Part shown: piece after piece, positions 13,660 to 21,760 of the stretch
Layout of the letters: every line of letters begins with the position of its first letter
Numbering within the stretch: the stretch's first letter is position 1
Origin: Amycolatopsis sp. CA-128772
Lineage (GTDB): Bacteria > Actinomycetota > Actinomycetes > Mycobacteriales > Pseudonocardiaceae
Direction: 5' to 3'
Length of the DNA stretch: 64,000 nt
NCBI RefSeq assembly: GCF_002904295.1
Contig: NZ_PPHG01000084.1
Span: 21,925-85,924, forward strand
Made by a program: the position numbers and the translations under genes
Notes under the pieces: model-generated
What the model was told of the DNA's origin: nothing
Databases searched by the model: none
What the model saw: only the letters and a program-made list of their open reading frames with translations

Positions 13660-14529
13660 ATGGGCCCTCGGCGGGAAAGAGTGCCTCGGGCCGGAGTGAA
13701 GGTGCTGCTGGCGGGACTGTGCACGGTGGACCTGGTCCAGCGGGTCGAGGAGCTTCCGGCGCCGGGCGAGAAGGTGCAGTCGCTGCAGGTGGACGTCGCC
13801 GCGGGTGGGCCCGCGACGAACGCCGCGGTGACGGCGGCCGCGCTCGGCGCCGAGGCGACCCTGCTGACCGTCCTCGGTGCACACCCGCTGGCGGCCCTCG
13901 CCCGCGCCGACCTCGAGGCCCACGGCGTGCGGCTGATCGACCTGGCTCCCGAACTACCCGACCCGCCCCCGGTCAGTGCGGCCACCGTCCGCGCCCGCGA
14001 CGGCGAGCGCACGGTCGTCTCCCGCAACGCCGGAGGGCGGCACTTTCACGTGAAAGTGCCGGTTCTGGCAGCTGATGTCATTTTGGTGGACGGGCACTAT
14101 CCGGAGCTTGCGTTGGCGGTTGCGCGAGAAAAGAAGGCGCCGGTCGTGCTCGACGCCGGCAGCTGGAAGCCGGTGCTCGACGAGCTGCTGCCGCTGGTCG
14201 ACGTGGCCGCGTGCTCCGCGCACTTCACCGCGTCGGCCCCCGGCCTCCACCAGCGGGGCGTCCCGACCGTGATGACCACCGCGGGACCCGATCCGGTGCG
14301 CTGGTCCACTGCGGACGGCGGCTCGGGTGAGGTGCCTGTGCCCGCGGTGCACGCGCGGGACACACTAGGGGCGGGCGACGTCTGGCACGGCGCGCTCGCC
14401 GTGGCCGTGGCCCGCGAACGGACGGTGCCGGACTGGATCCGCTTCGCCAACGAGGTGGCCGCCGAACGGGTGCGGCATGTGGGACCGCGGTCGTGGACGA
14501 CCGCGATCGCAGGAAGGAACAGGACATGA
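13660..14529 (+). CDS. PfkB family carbohydrate kinase
   Basis: A ribokinase-type sugar kinase of 289 residues from the ATG that directly follows the ATPase stop; GTG codons at 13681 or 13696 are alternative starts because conserved sequence begins at VLLAGLCTVDLV. Family features: AAGGPATNAAVTAAALG (substrate site), VILVDGH, and the C-terminal anion-hole/base motif D-T-L-G-A-G-D-V-W (about residues 233-241). It should phosphorylate the imported sugar. Anomaly: a 24-base palindrome (14038-14061), also present elsewhere in the window, is embedded in frame and encodes the residues HFHVKV between the usual segments RNAGG and VLAADV. Confidence 0.88.
   Translation: MGPRRERVPRAGVKVLLAGLCTVDLVQRVEELPAPGEKVQSLQVDVAAGGPATNAAVTAAALGAEATLLTVLGAHPLAALARADLEAHGVRLIDLAPELPDPPPVSAATVRARDGERTVVSRNAGGRHFHVKVPVLAADVILVDGHYPELALAVAREKKAPVVLDAGSWKPVLDELLPLVDVAACSAHFTASAPGLHQRGVPTVMTTAGPDPVRWSTADGGSGEVPVPAVHARDTLGAGDVWHGALAVAVARERTVPDWIRFANEVAAERVRHVGPRSWTTAIAGRNRT
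14038..14061. repeat. Dispersed palindrome, copy 1 (inside the pfkB gene)
   Basis: CGGCACTTTCAC joined to its exact reverse complement. The core CACTTTCACGTGAAAGTG is shared with 31683-31700 (perfect) and, with one change, 34689-34706. It is read through in frame by the PfkB kinase gene. Confidence 0.85.
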
Positions 14530-15161
14530 CGGCGTTCGACGACCTGCTGGCCCGGGCCGAGGGCCTGACCGTGCGCGGGCAGCGCAACGTGCTCGGCATC
14601 GTGGGCTCGCCCGCGTCCGGCAAGACCACGCTCGCCTGGGCGCTGGCCAACGCGCTCGGCTCGCGCGCGGCGGTGGTCGGCATGGACGGTTTCCACCTGG
14701 CGCAGGTCGAGCTGCGCCGGCTGGGCCGCACCGAGCGCAAGGGCGCCCCGGACACGTTCGACGCCGCGGGCTACTACCACCTGATCCGCCGCCTCGCCGA
14801 AGGTCGCGAAACGGTGTACGCGCCGGAGTTCCGCCGCGAGATCGAGGAGCCGATCGCCGGCGCCGTCGCGGTGCCCCCGGAAGTCCAGCTCGTCATCACC
14901 GAGGGCAACTACCTGCTGCTCCCGGACGACCCGTGGAGCGCGATCCGGCCCCTGCTCACCGAGGCCTGGTTCCTCGCGCCGGACGAGCCCGAGCGCATCG
15001 AGCGGCTCGTGTCGCGCCACCGCCGCTACGGCCGGTCGCTGGTCGAGGCGAAGCAGCGCGCGCTCGGGTCGGACCAGCGCAACGCCGACCTGATCTCGCA
15101 GACGCGCGACCGCGCCGACCTGGTGCTGGAGAACCTGCCGCTGGCGAACTTCGCGATTTGA
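14526..15161 (+). CDS. P-loop nucleoside/sugar kinase-like protein (FrcK-like)
   Basis: A 211-residue P-loop kinase related to uridine kinase and pantothenate kinase. Walker A is GSPASGKTT (about residues 26-34), the lid/acceptor region VVGMDGFHLAQ (D in the base position), then APDTFDAAGYYHLIRRL and VITEGNYLLL. Such proteins follow the ABC genes in frcBCAK loci. The ATG has an AGGAAGGA ribosome site at 14511-14518 and overlaps the last bases of the PfkB gene. Substrate is unproven; a sugar or sugar derivative is likely from context. Overlaps the next gene by four bases. Confidence 0.88.
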   Translation: MTAFDDLLARAEGLTVRGQRNVLGIVGSPASGKTTLAWALANALGSRAAVVGMDGFHLAQVELRRLGRTERKGAPDTFDAAGYYHLIRRLAEGRETVYAPEFRREIEEPIAGAVAVPPEVQLVITEGNYLLLPDDPWSAIRPLLTEAWFLAPDEPERIERLVSRHRRYGRSLVEAKQRALGSDQRNADLISQTRDRADLVLENLPLANFAI

Positions 15162-15898
15162 CGCTCGTCGTCACCGGCGGCAGCCGCGGGATCGGCGCGG
15201 CCATCTGCACGCTGGCCGCCGCCCGCGGGTACGACGTCGTCGTGAACTACTCCGGCGACCCGGAGCCCGCCGAAGAGGTCGCCGGACAGGTGCGCGCACA
15301 AGGCCGGCAGGCGCTGGCCTTCCGCGCCGACGTCTCCGGGGAGGACGACGTCCGCGCGCTGTTCGACGCGGCCGCCGAGCTGGGTCCGGTGACCGCGCTG
15401 GTCAACAACGCGGCCACCGTCGGCAACACCCCCGGCCGGCTGGAGGACTACGACGTCGACGTCGTCCGGCGCACCTTCGACGTCAACGTCACCGGGGTGT
15501 TCCTGTGCTGCCGGGAGGCGGTCCGCCGGATGTCCACGCGCCACGGCGGTGACGGCGGCGCCATCGTCAACATCTCCTCGACGGCCGCCCGCACCGGCTC
15601 GGCCGGGGAGTGGGTGCACTACGCCGCGTCGAAGGCCGCCGTCGACACGCTGACCTTCGGGCTCGCGCAGGAGGTCGCCGTGGACGGGATCCGCGTCAAC
15701 TCCGTCCGGCCCGGCATGGTCCACACCGGGCTGCACGCGGCCGCCGGCCTGCCGGACCGGATGGCGAAGTACGCGCCGCAGATCCCGCTGGGCCGGGCCG
15801 GGCAGCCGGCGGAGATCGCCGAAGCGGTGCTGTTCCTGCTTTCCCCGGCGTCGTCGTTCACGACCGGGGCGGTGCTGGAGGTCGGCGGCGGCCGCTGA
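15158..15898 (+). CDS. SDR family oxidoreductase
   Basis: A 246-residue classical short-chain dehydrogenase. The NAD(P) motif TGGSRGIG is at residues 6-13, NNAAT at about 86-90, catalytic Ser in NISSTAARTGS and the YAASK motif (HYAASKAAVDTL) at about 157-161; it ends TTGAVLEVGGGR. The only sensible start is TTG at 15158, which overlaps the TGA of the preceding kinase; no ATG or GTG lies nearby in frame, so translation depends on coupling. It probably interconverts a sugar or polyol taken up by the operon's transporter (inference). Confidence 0.9.
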   Translation: MTLVVTGGSRGIGAAICTLAAARGYDVVVNYSGDPEPAEEVAGQVRAQGRQALAFRADVSGEDDVRALFDAAAELGPVTALVNNAATVGNTPGRLEDYDVDVVRRTFDVNVTGVFLCCREAVRRMSTRHGGDGGAIVNISSTAARTGSAGEWVHYAASKAAVDTLTFGLAQEVAVDGIRVNSVRPGMVHTGLHAAAGLPDRMAKYAPQIPLGRAGQPAEIAEAVLFLLSPASSFTTGAVLEVGGGR

Positions 15899-15970
15899 TC
15901 CTTGTGAACCGGCGTTTCCCGGCTTTCGTGTGGGGTGCGTTCCCGCTACCGCGCGAAAGGTGGACAAGTC

Positions 15971-16987
15971 ATGCGCACGTTCGAGCTGCCCGATTCGGTG
16001 GGCGGGCGGACCGTCGACCGGATCCTGGGCCGCCAGCTGGTCCGCACCTGGGAGGTCGACGGGATCTTCCAGGTGGCGGCCACGGCCGAGCAGGACCGGA
16101 TCACCCGGGAAGCCCTCGCCGCAAGCCGCCGGTTCTTCGCCCGGTCACTGCCGGAAAAGGTCAAGTTCGTCAGTGATCTGACCTACAGCGGGTACATCGC
16201 CTCGGGTGAAGAGGTGACCGCGGGCGAGGCCGACTTCTCCGAAATCTTCACCGTCTGCCCGGACATCCCGTTCGGCGATCCCCGGGTGACCGGCAACTGG
16301 CCGTGCCACGGCCCGGTGCCGTGGCCGGACGAGGGCTACCGGACGGCGATGACCGCCCACCTCCGCGAGGTCGGCGGGATCGGCGAGCGGCTGCTGCAGC
16401 TCGTCGCGCTCGGCCTCGGCGTCGAGATCGACCGGCTGACCCGGCTCACCCGCGAAGGCTGGCACCACATGCGCGTGCTGCGGTTCCCCGCCCGGTCCGC
16501 GACCACCGAACGCGGGATCGGCGCGCACACCGACTACGGACTGCTCGTGATCGCCGCCCAGGACGACGTCGGCGGGCTCTTCGTCCGGCCGCCCGTGCCC
16601 GGCGAACACCGCAACCGCAACTGGCTGCCGGCGGAGAGCACGGCCGGGATGTACCAGGACGACGAGCCGTGGCACTTCGTCGAGCCCGAGGCGGGGGTGT
16701 TCACCGTCTTTCCCGGCGACATCCTGCAGTTCCTCACCGGCGGCCGTCTCCTGTCGACGCCGCACAAGGTCCGCCTCGCCACCCGCGAGCGGTACACGCT
16801 GGCGTACTTCCACGAGCCGTCGTTCGGCACCACGGTCCGGCCGCTGGCGGGTGGCGACGAGCGGATCCACTACGGGACGCACTTCACGAACATGTTCACG
16901 CGCTGTTACCCGGACCGGGTGACGACCCGGCGCATCCACCGGGAGGGACGGCTGGCCGTGCTGGATCGTATCCGTGACCCCAGGTGA
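15971..16987 (+). CDS. efe: Ethylene-forming enzyme (2-oxoglutarate/L-arginine Fe(II) dioxygenase) homologue
   Basis: A 338-residue non-haem Fe(II)/2-oxoglutarate oxygenase. It matches the Pseudomonas syringae ethylene-forming enzyme (PsEFE) through its whole length from memory, with stretches such as DLTYSGYIASGEEVTAG, CHGPVPWP, WHHMRVLRFP and GAHTDYGLLVIAAQDDVGG. With PsEFE numbering in brackets: iron ligands H186 (H189), D188 (D191), H265 (H268); 2-oxoglutarate ligand R274 (R277); arginine-site residues E81 (E84), T83 (T86), R168 (R171), Y189 (Y192), R311 (R316), C312 (C317); hydrophobic A278 and F280 (A281, F283); F278 is Tyr here. PsEFE makes ethylene from 2-oxoglutarate and also hydroxylates L-arginine. 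The ATG follows AAAGG and lies 72 bases after the SDR gene. Confidence 0.93.
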   Translation: MRTFELPDSVGGRTVDRILGRQLVRTWEVDGIFQVAATAEQDRITREALAASRRFFARSLPEKVKFVSDLTYSGYIASGEEVTAGEADFSEIFTVCPDIPFGDPRVTGNWPCHGPVPWPDEGYRTAMTAHLREVGGIGERLLQLVALGLGVEIDRLTRLTREGWHHMRVLRFPARSATTERGIGAHTDYGLLVIAAQDDVGGLFVRPPVPGEHRNRNWLPAESTAGMYQDDEPWHFVEPEAGVFTVFPGDILQFLTGGRLLSTPHKVRLATRERYTLAYFHEPSFGTTVRPLAGGDERIHYGTHFTNMFTRCYPDRVTTRRIHREGRLAVLDRIRDPR

Positions 16988-17142
16988 GAAGGCGGTCGCA
17001 TTCCGTGTGATTTGTCCGCCTGCTGGGACGGCCGGAGACGGCGAGATCACGATCGGACGGGGAACTTGGTCACTCGCGTTTTGCGCGTCGAACGCTGTGC
17101 AACTCTGGGAAGCCGCCACGCGAAAGGACGGCTTCGGAAGCC

Positions 17143-17556
17143 ATGGCCAAACTCATGTCCGTGCACCACCTCGCGCTCACCGTGACCGACGTGGACCGCA
17201 GCGTGCCGTGGTACGTGCGAGTCCTCGACCTCGAGGAGGTCACCCGGCGCGAAGAGCCGGACACGGGTCTGCGCAAGGTCGTGCTGCGCTCGGCCGGCGA
17301 CGAGTTCTCCGTCGTACTGGTGCAGCACGCGGACACCGGGCGGCGCGGGTTCGACGAACGCCGGACCGGTCTGGACCACGTCGCCTTCCGCGTGCACTCG
17401 GCCGCCGAGCTGGCGGAATGGGAGAGCCGGCTCGAGGAGTTCGGCGTCTCCTACGTGCCGGTCGCGCCGTCACGCACGTTCGAAGGCTCGCGCGTGATCG
17501 TCTTCCGCGACCCGGACGGCATCCAGCTCGAGATCTGGACCGACCCGCAGCTCTGA
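17143..17556 (+). CDS. VOC family (glyoxalase-like) protein
   Basis: A 137-residue vicinal-oxygen-chelate protein with the paired beta-alpha-beta-beta-beta modules of the family: SVHHLALTVTDVDRSVPWYVRVLDLEEV at the start, DHVAFRVHSAAELAEWESRLEEFGV in the second half and the typical FRDPDGIQLEIW ending. Likely metal ligands are H8 or H9, the His of LDHVAF and the Glu of LEIW. Members are glyoxalases, dioxygenases or antibiotic-resistance proteins; the substrate is unknown. It stands alone between the EFE gene and a convergent dedA. The 150 bases upstream hold no other gene that I can see. Confidence 0.88.
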   Translation: MAKLMSVHHLALTVTDVDRSVPWYVRVLDLEEVTRREEPDTGLRKVVLRSAGDEFSVVLVQHADTGRRGFDERRTGLDHVAFRVHSAAELAEWESRLEEFGVSYVPVAPSRTFEGSRVIVFRDPDGIQLEIWTDPQL

Positions 17557-17560
17557 GCGC

Positions 17561-18229
17561 TCAGGCGCGGGCGTCGTCGCGTTCGTCCACCGGGCGGCGC
17601 ATCTCCTGGCGGTAGCGCAGCACGCCGTACCCGGTCCCGATCACGAAGAACGCGATGCTGGCCCACAGCGCCGCCGTCTTCAGCCACGGCAGGGTGTCCA
17701 GCAGGCCGGCGCCGTAGTAGCCGAGCAGCACCAGCGTCGGCACCCACAGCAGGCCGCCCAGCGCCGTCGCCACCATGAACCGGCGCGGGTCCATCCGGGC
17801 CGCGCCCGCGATCAGCGGGGCCAGCGTGCGGATCCACGGGATCCAGCGGGCCGCCACGATCGCGAAGAACCCCCGGCGGTCCAGGAACCGCTGCGCGCGC
17901 TCCAGGGCCTGCCGGTTGAGCACCTTGCCGTCGCGCCGCGCGATCAGCTTCGTCCCGCTGGTGCGGCCGATGTAGTAGCCGATCTGGTTGCCGAGCACGG
18001 CGACGATCAGCGCGGCTCCCGACAGGAACCACGCGTTGGCGTCCGAACCGTGCTGCGCCAGCACCACGCCCGCCCCGAACAGGAGCGAGTCACCGGGCAG
18101 GAACAGCCCGATGATCAGCGCGCATTCGACCAGCACGAAGCTCAGCACGATCACCCAGACGAGCAGCGGCCCGGCGGTGTCCAGCCAGCTCACGCCGACG
18201 CCCGCGGCCTCGATGCTCACGACGTTCAC
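17561..18229 (-). CDS. DedA family membrane protein (first copy)
   Basis: A 222-residue polytopic protein of the DedA/SNARE-associated family: about five hydrophobic segments, the FLPGDSLLFGAGVVLA element (about residues 43-58), QIGYYIGRTSGTKL and the ARWIPWIRTLAPLIAG motif (the R-x3-P-x2-R signature, about 126-141), with GGLLWVPTLVLLGYY in the last third. DedA proteins act in membrane lipid flipping and proton-motive-force maintenance. The basic/acidic tail ends ERDDARA. A second paralogue is encoded at 25016-25717 on the same strand. Confidence 0.92.
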   Translation of the reverse strand: MNVVSIEAAGVGVSWLDTAGPLLVWVIVLSFVLVECALIIGLFLPGDSLLFGAGVVLAQHGSDANAWFLSGAALIVAVLGNQIGYYIGRTSGTKLIARRDGKVLNRQALERAQRFLDRRGFFAIVAARWIPWIRTLAPLIAGAARMDPRRFMVATALGGLLWVPTLVLLGYYGAGLLDTLPWLKTAALWASIAFFVIGTGYGVLRYRQEMRRPVDERDDARA

Positions 18230-18315
18230 CCCGCGAGCCTACGTGGCTCAGGTGAACGGTCCGCGGCGAACGGTCAAATCGCGCGCTCCGGAAGTTTCAG
18301 CTCTCACGAATGGTG

Positions 18316-18347
18316 AAGGCCCCCTCACCCAGCGGTGAGGGGGCCTT
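18316..18347 (-). terminator. Intrinsic terminator after the MFS/YceI operon
   Basis: A perfect 14-base stem AAGGCCCCCTCACC / GGTGAGGGGGCCTT with a 4-base loop, 13 bases past the stop of the YceI gene. It is symmetrical and could also stop plus-strand transcription, but no plus-strand gene ends here. Confidence 0.85.
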
Positions 18348-18359
18348 CCACACGGAAAC

Positions 18360-19181
18360 TCAGAACTGCGGCAGCGTCTCGCCCTGCACCGCTTCGACGT
18401 CCAGCTCGACCTTCACGGTCGTGCCGACCGCCGCCACCCCGGCGCGGACCATCGCGTTGTAGTTGATCGCGAAGTCGTTCCGGTGCAGCGTCGTCTCGGC
18501 GTGGAACGCGACGCGCACGCCGCCCCACGGGTCCGGGCCCCAGCCGCCGTAGGTCAGCTCGAGCTCGATCTCGCGGCGCTCGCCGTGCAGCGTCAGCTCA
18601 CCCAGCAGCGTCCACGAGTCCACGCCGCGCTGGCGCAGCCCGGTGCTGGTGAACGTGATCACCGGGTGCACGTCGACGTCGAGGAAGTCCGGCGAGCGCA
18701 GGTGGTCGTCGCGCATCTTGATGCCGGTTTCGATGCTCGCCGCCTTGATCTCGGCGTGCACCGACGACCGCTCGGCCGGGCGGCCGATCACGATCCGGCC
18801 CGAGACGTCCGGGAACCGCGCCTTGATGCTCGCGATGCCCAGGTGCCGGGCGGTCGCGACCACCGACGAGTGGATCGGGTCGATCACCCACGGCCCGGCG
18901 GGCGGCAGCTCGATCGCCTCGGCGACCGGGGCCAGCACGACGTCGCCGAGCGAGCCGCTGCCGTCCGAGGCGATCTGCGCCGTCCGGGCGACCGGGCTGT
19001 ACCCGGCCGCCGTGACGACGGCGGTGTAGACGCCCGGCGCGAGCCCGTCGGTGACGACCTCGCCGCGGACGTCGGCCGCCTGCCGGGCGACCTGCCGCCC
19101 GGCCGGGTCGGTGACGGTCAGCACCGCGTGCTCCACCACCCAGCCCTCGGCCGTGCGAAGGGTGGCGCGCAGACCGGTCAT
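18360..19181 (-). CDS. Carboxypeptidase-regulatory-like domain fused to YceI
   Basis: A 273-residue two-domain protein. Residues about 4-75 form a carboxypeptidase-regulatory-like/prealbumin-type beta domain (VTDPAGRQVARQAADVRGEVVTDGLAPGVYTAVVTAAGY). Residues about 95-273 form a YceI lipocalin-like domain (WVIDPIHSSVVATARHLGIASIKARF, FSxxS-like core, PVITFTSTGL, LTLHGERREIELELTYGG, FAINYNAMV). YceI domains bind polyisoprenoid lipids such as quinone side chains. No signal peptide is seen, unlike E. coli YceI. The start overlaps the MFS stop by four bases, and the same beta domain is repeated in that transporter, so the two proteins probably act together (inference). A strong terminator follows. 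Confidence 0.9.
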   Translation of the reverse strand: MTGLRATLRTAEGWVVEHAVLTVTDPAGRQVARQAADVRGEVVTDGLAPGVYTAVVTAAGYSPVARTAQIASDGSGSLGDVVLAPVAEAIELPPAGPWVIDPIHSSVVATARHLGIASIKARFPDVSGRIVIGRPAERSSVHAEIKAASIETGIKMRDDHLRSPDFLDVDVHPVITFTSTGLRQRGVDSWTLLGELTLHGERREIELELTYGGWGPDPWGGVRVAFHAETTLHRNDFAINYNAMVRAGVAAVGTTVKVELDVEAVQGETLPQF

Positions 19182-21760
19182 GACCGGTCGACCAGCTCGT
19201 CGAGGGCCTGGTCGTAGCTCAGCCGGACGTCGTGGTCCGCCTCGCCGCCGGTCAGCTCCACCTGGCTGGTCGCCGGCGGGTAGCCGCTCGCGACCACGGT
19301 GTACGCGCCCGCGGGCAGGTCGCTGACCACGTACCGGCCTTCGCCGTCGGTCCGCGCGACCGCGGCCACGTTGCCTTCGGCGTCGAGCACGGTGATCCGC
19401 GCGTCCGGCACGATCCGGTCGCCCTCGGTCCGCGCGGTGCCGGACAGCAGCACCGAGCTGGCCAGCTCGACGTCGTGGCGCAGCACGCCGCTGTCGGGCA
19501 CGGTGAGCGTCAGCGCGACGGGCCGGTAGCCCGGTCCGCTGGCGACCAGGGTGTACGCCCCGGCGCCGACCCCGACGAACGCGTAGGTGCCGTCGGTGGT
19601 CGTGATGGACGCGCCGTTCACCTCGCCGCGGCCGTCGGTCAGCGTCACCGTCACGTTCGGCAGCGGGGCGCCGGTGGCGGCCGCCCGCACGGTGCCGGTC
19701 AGCTCGCCGGACCCGGTGAGCGTGACGTCGACCGTCGCCGGCCCGTTGCTGATCACGACGCTGGACGCCTGCGGCTGGTGGCCGTGCGCGGACACGATGA
19801 GCACGTACGCGCCCGGGCCCTGGCTGGGCACCGAGTAGCTGCCGTCGGCCGCCCCGGTGGCCCGCGCGACCTGGCGGCCGCGCTGGTCGATCAGGGTCAG
19901 CGCCGCACCGGCGACGTGGCTGCCGTCCTGGCGGCGGATGTGGCCGGTCACCGGCACGCCACCCGCGCCGACGGGCACGTCGAGCTCGGCCTGGCCGACG
20001 GAGTTCGTGATCGGCAGCGCGCCCGAAACGGCCTGGTAGTCACCGTGCCCGTTGGTGCTCAGCGCGTGCTTGCCGCCGCTGCCCACGAGCACAGGCTCGC
20101 GGTCGACCGGGCGCACCGGCTCGACGATCTCGGTCGGCTCGTCCGCGTGGTCGTCGGCCTCGAGCAGCGCCTCGCCGCCCTCCATGGCCGCCGCGGCCGG
20201 GGCCGCGTTGGTCAGCGGGATCTCCTTCATGAACAGGAGCACCACCGTGGCCAGCAGGGCCACCGCACCCGCGATGTAGAACACCGTGGTGATCGACTCG
20301 GTGAAGCCGATCAGCACCGGGGTCCGGATCGCCTCGGGCAGGTTCTGGATGCCGCTGGTGTTCTCGGACAGGTTGCCGATGCCCGCGCCGGCGCCGGCCG
20401 GCAGCTGCCCGCCGAACGCCTTCGTGATGTTCGGCAGCAGGGTGTTGAACAGGACGGTCAGGAAGATCGCGACACCGGCGGTACCACCGATCTGGCGGAA
20501 GAACGTCGCCGACGCGGTCGAGACGCCCATGTCGCTGCGCGGGCCGGCGTTCTGCACCGCGATGATCAGCGTCTGCATGCACTGGCCGAGGCCGAGGCCG
20601 ATGATGGCGGCCGCGACCAGCGGGTGCCACAGCGCCGAGTTGTAGTCGACCTGCGCGAAGAAGAACGCGCCGGCGGCGATCATGAGGGTGCCCACGATCG
20701 GAAAGACCTTGTAGCGACCGGTCTTCCCGGTGATCCGGCCGGAGACGATCGAGCTGAGCATGATGCCCGCCATCAGCGGCAGCATCAGCAGCCCGGACTC
20801 GGTCGGCGTGTAACCCTGCACGACCTGCATGAACTGCGGGATCATGGTGATCGCGCCGAACATCGCGACACCGACGATGACACCGCCGATGATCGCCACG
20901 GTGAACGTCGAGTTCTTGAACAGCCGCAGCGGGATCAGTGCGGCGTCCTTCATCAGCCTCTCGACCACGATGAACGCGATCACGCCGACGCCGCCGATGA
21001 CGTAGCACCAGATGGACTTCTGGTCGCCCCAGCCCCACTTCTGGCCCTGCTCGGCGACGACGAGGAACGGCACGACGGCGACGACCAGCGTCAGCGCGCC
21101 CCACCAGTCGATCTTGTGCTCGTGCCGCTGGTGCGGCACGTTCAGCACCTTCGCCACGACGAACAGCGCGAGGATGCCGATCGGGACGTTGATCAGGAAG
21201 ACCCAGCGCCAGCCGGTGATGCCGCCGAGGGAGTCGATGCCGGCGAACAGGCCGCCCAGCACCGGGCCGAGCACGGTCGACAGGCCGAACACGGCCAGGA
21301 TGTAACCCTGGTACTTCGCGCGCTCACGCGGCGGCACGATGTCGCCGAGGATGGTCATGGCCAGCGACATCAGGCCGCCGGCGCCGAGACCCTGCACCGC
21401 GCGGAACGCGGCCAGCTCGTACATCGACTGCGCGAAGGTGGAGGCCAGCGAACCGGCGACGAAGATGCCGATCGCGGCGAGGTAGAACGGCTTGCGCCCG
21501 TAGATGTCGGACAGCTTGCCGTAGATCGGCGTGACGATCGTCGAGGTGATCAGGTACGCCGTGGTCGCCCACGCCTGCAGGTCGAAGCCGTGCAGGTCGT
21601 TGGCGATCTTGACGATCGAGGTGCCCACGATCGTCTGGTCGAGCGCGGCCAGGAACATGCCGCACATCAGGCCGCTCAGGATCGTGACGATCTGGCGGTG
21701 GCTCAGCCGGGGTGGTTGACCCACCTCGGGCTGGGCCGGAGCTTCGGTGGTGGAACTCAT
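19178..21760 (-). CDS. DHA2-type MFS exporter with three C-terminal carboxypeptidase-regulatory-like domains
   Basis: An 860-residue drug:H+ antiporter of the EmrB/QacA class. Residues about 20-545 are the 14-helix transporter (LDQTIVGTSIVKIANDLHG motif, YGKLSDIYGRKPFYL motif A, and GWRWVFLINVPIG). After an acidic linker, three tandem beta domains follow at about 604-686, 687-771 and 772-860, each with the pattern V/L-x-G-x-V/A-R ... D-G-x-Y ... G-A-Y-x-L/V-V-x-S. Normal family length is about 500, so the tail of some 300 residues is an added module, probably cytoplasmic if the 14-helix topology holds. It overlaps the MarR gene upstream and the YceI gene downstream by four bases each. Confidence 0.94.
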   Translation of the reverse strand: MSSTTEAPAQPEVGQPPRLSHRQIVTILSGLMCGMFLAALDQTIVGTSIVKIANDLHGFDLQAWATTAYLITSTIVTPIYGKLSDIYGRKPFYLAAIGIFVAGSLASTFAQSMYELAAFRAVQGLGAGGLMSLAMTILGDIVPPRERAKYQGYILAVFGLSTVLGPVLGGLFAGIDSLGGITGWRWVFLINVPIGILALFVVAKVLNVPHQRHEHKIDWWGALTLVVAVVPFLVVAEQGQKWGWGDQKSIWCYVIGGVGVIAFIVVERLMKDAALIPLRLFKNSTFTVAIIGGVIVGVAMFGAITMIPQFMQVVQGYTPTESGLLMLPLMAGIMLSSIVSGRITGKTGRYKVFPIVGTLMIAAGAFFFAQVDYNSALWHPLVAAAIIGLGLGQCMQTLIIAVQNAGPRSDMGVSTASATFFRQIGGTAGVAIFLTVLFNTLLPNITKAFGGQLPAGAGAGIGNLSENTSGIQNLPEAIRTPVLIGFTESITTVFYIAGAVALLATVVLLFMKEIPLTNAAPAAAAMEGGEALLEADDHADEPTEIVEPVRPVDREPVLVGSGGKHALSTNGHGDYQAVSGALPITNSVGQAELDVPVGAGGVPVTGHIRRQDGSHVAGAALTLIDQRGRQVARATGAADGSYSVPSQGPGAYVLIVSAHGHQPQASSVVISNGPATVDVTLTGSGELTGTVRAAATGAPLPNVTVTLTDGRGEVNGASITTTDGTYAFVGVGAGAYTLVASGPGYRPVALTLTVPDSGVLRHDVELASSVLLSGTARTEGDRIVPDARITVLDAEGNVAAVARTDGEGRYVVSDLPAGAYTVVASGYPPATSQVELTGGEADHDVRLSYDQALDELVDRS

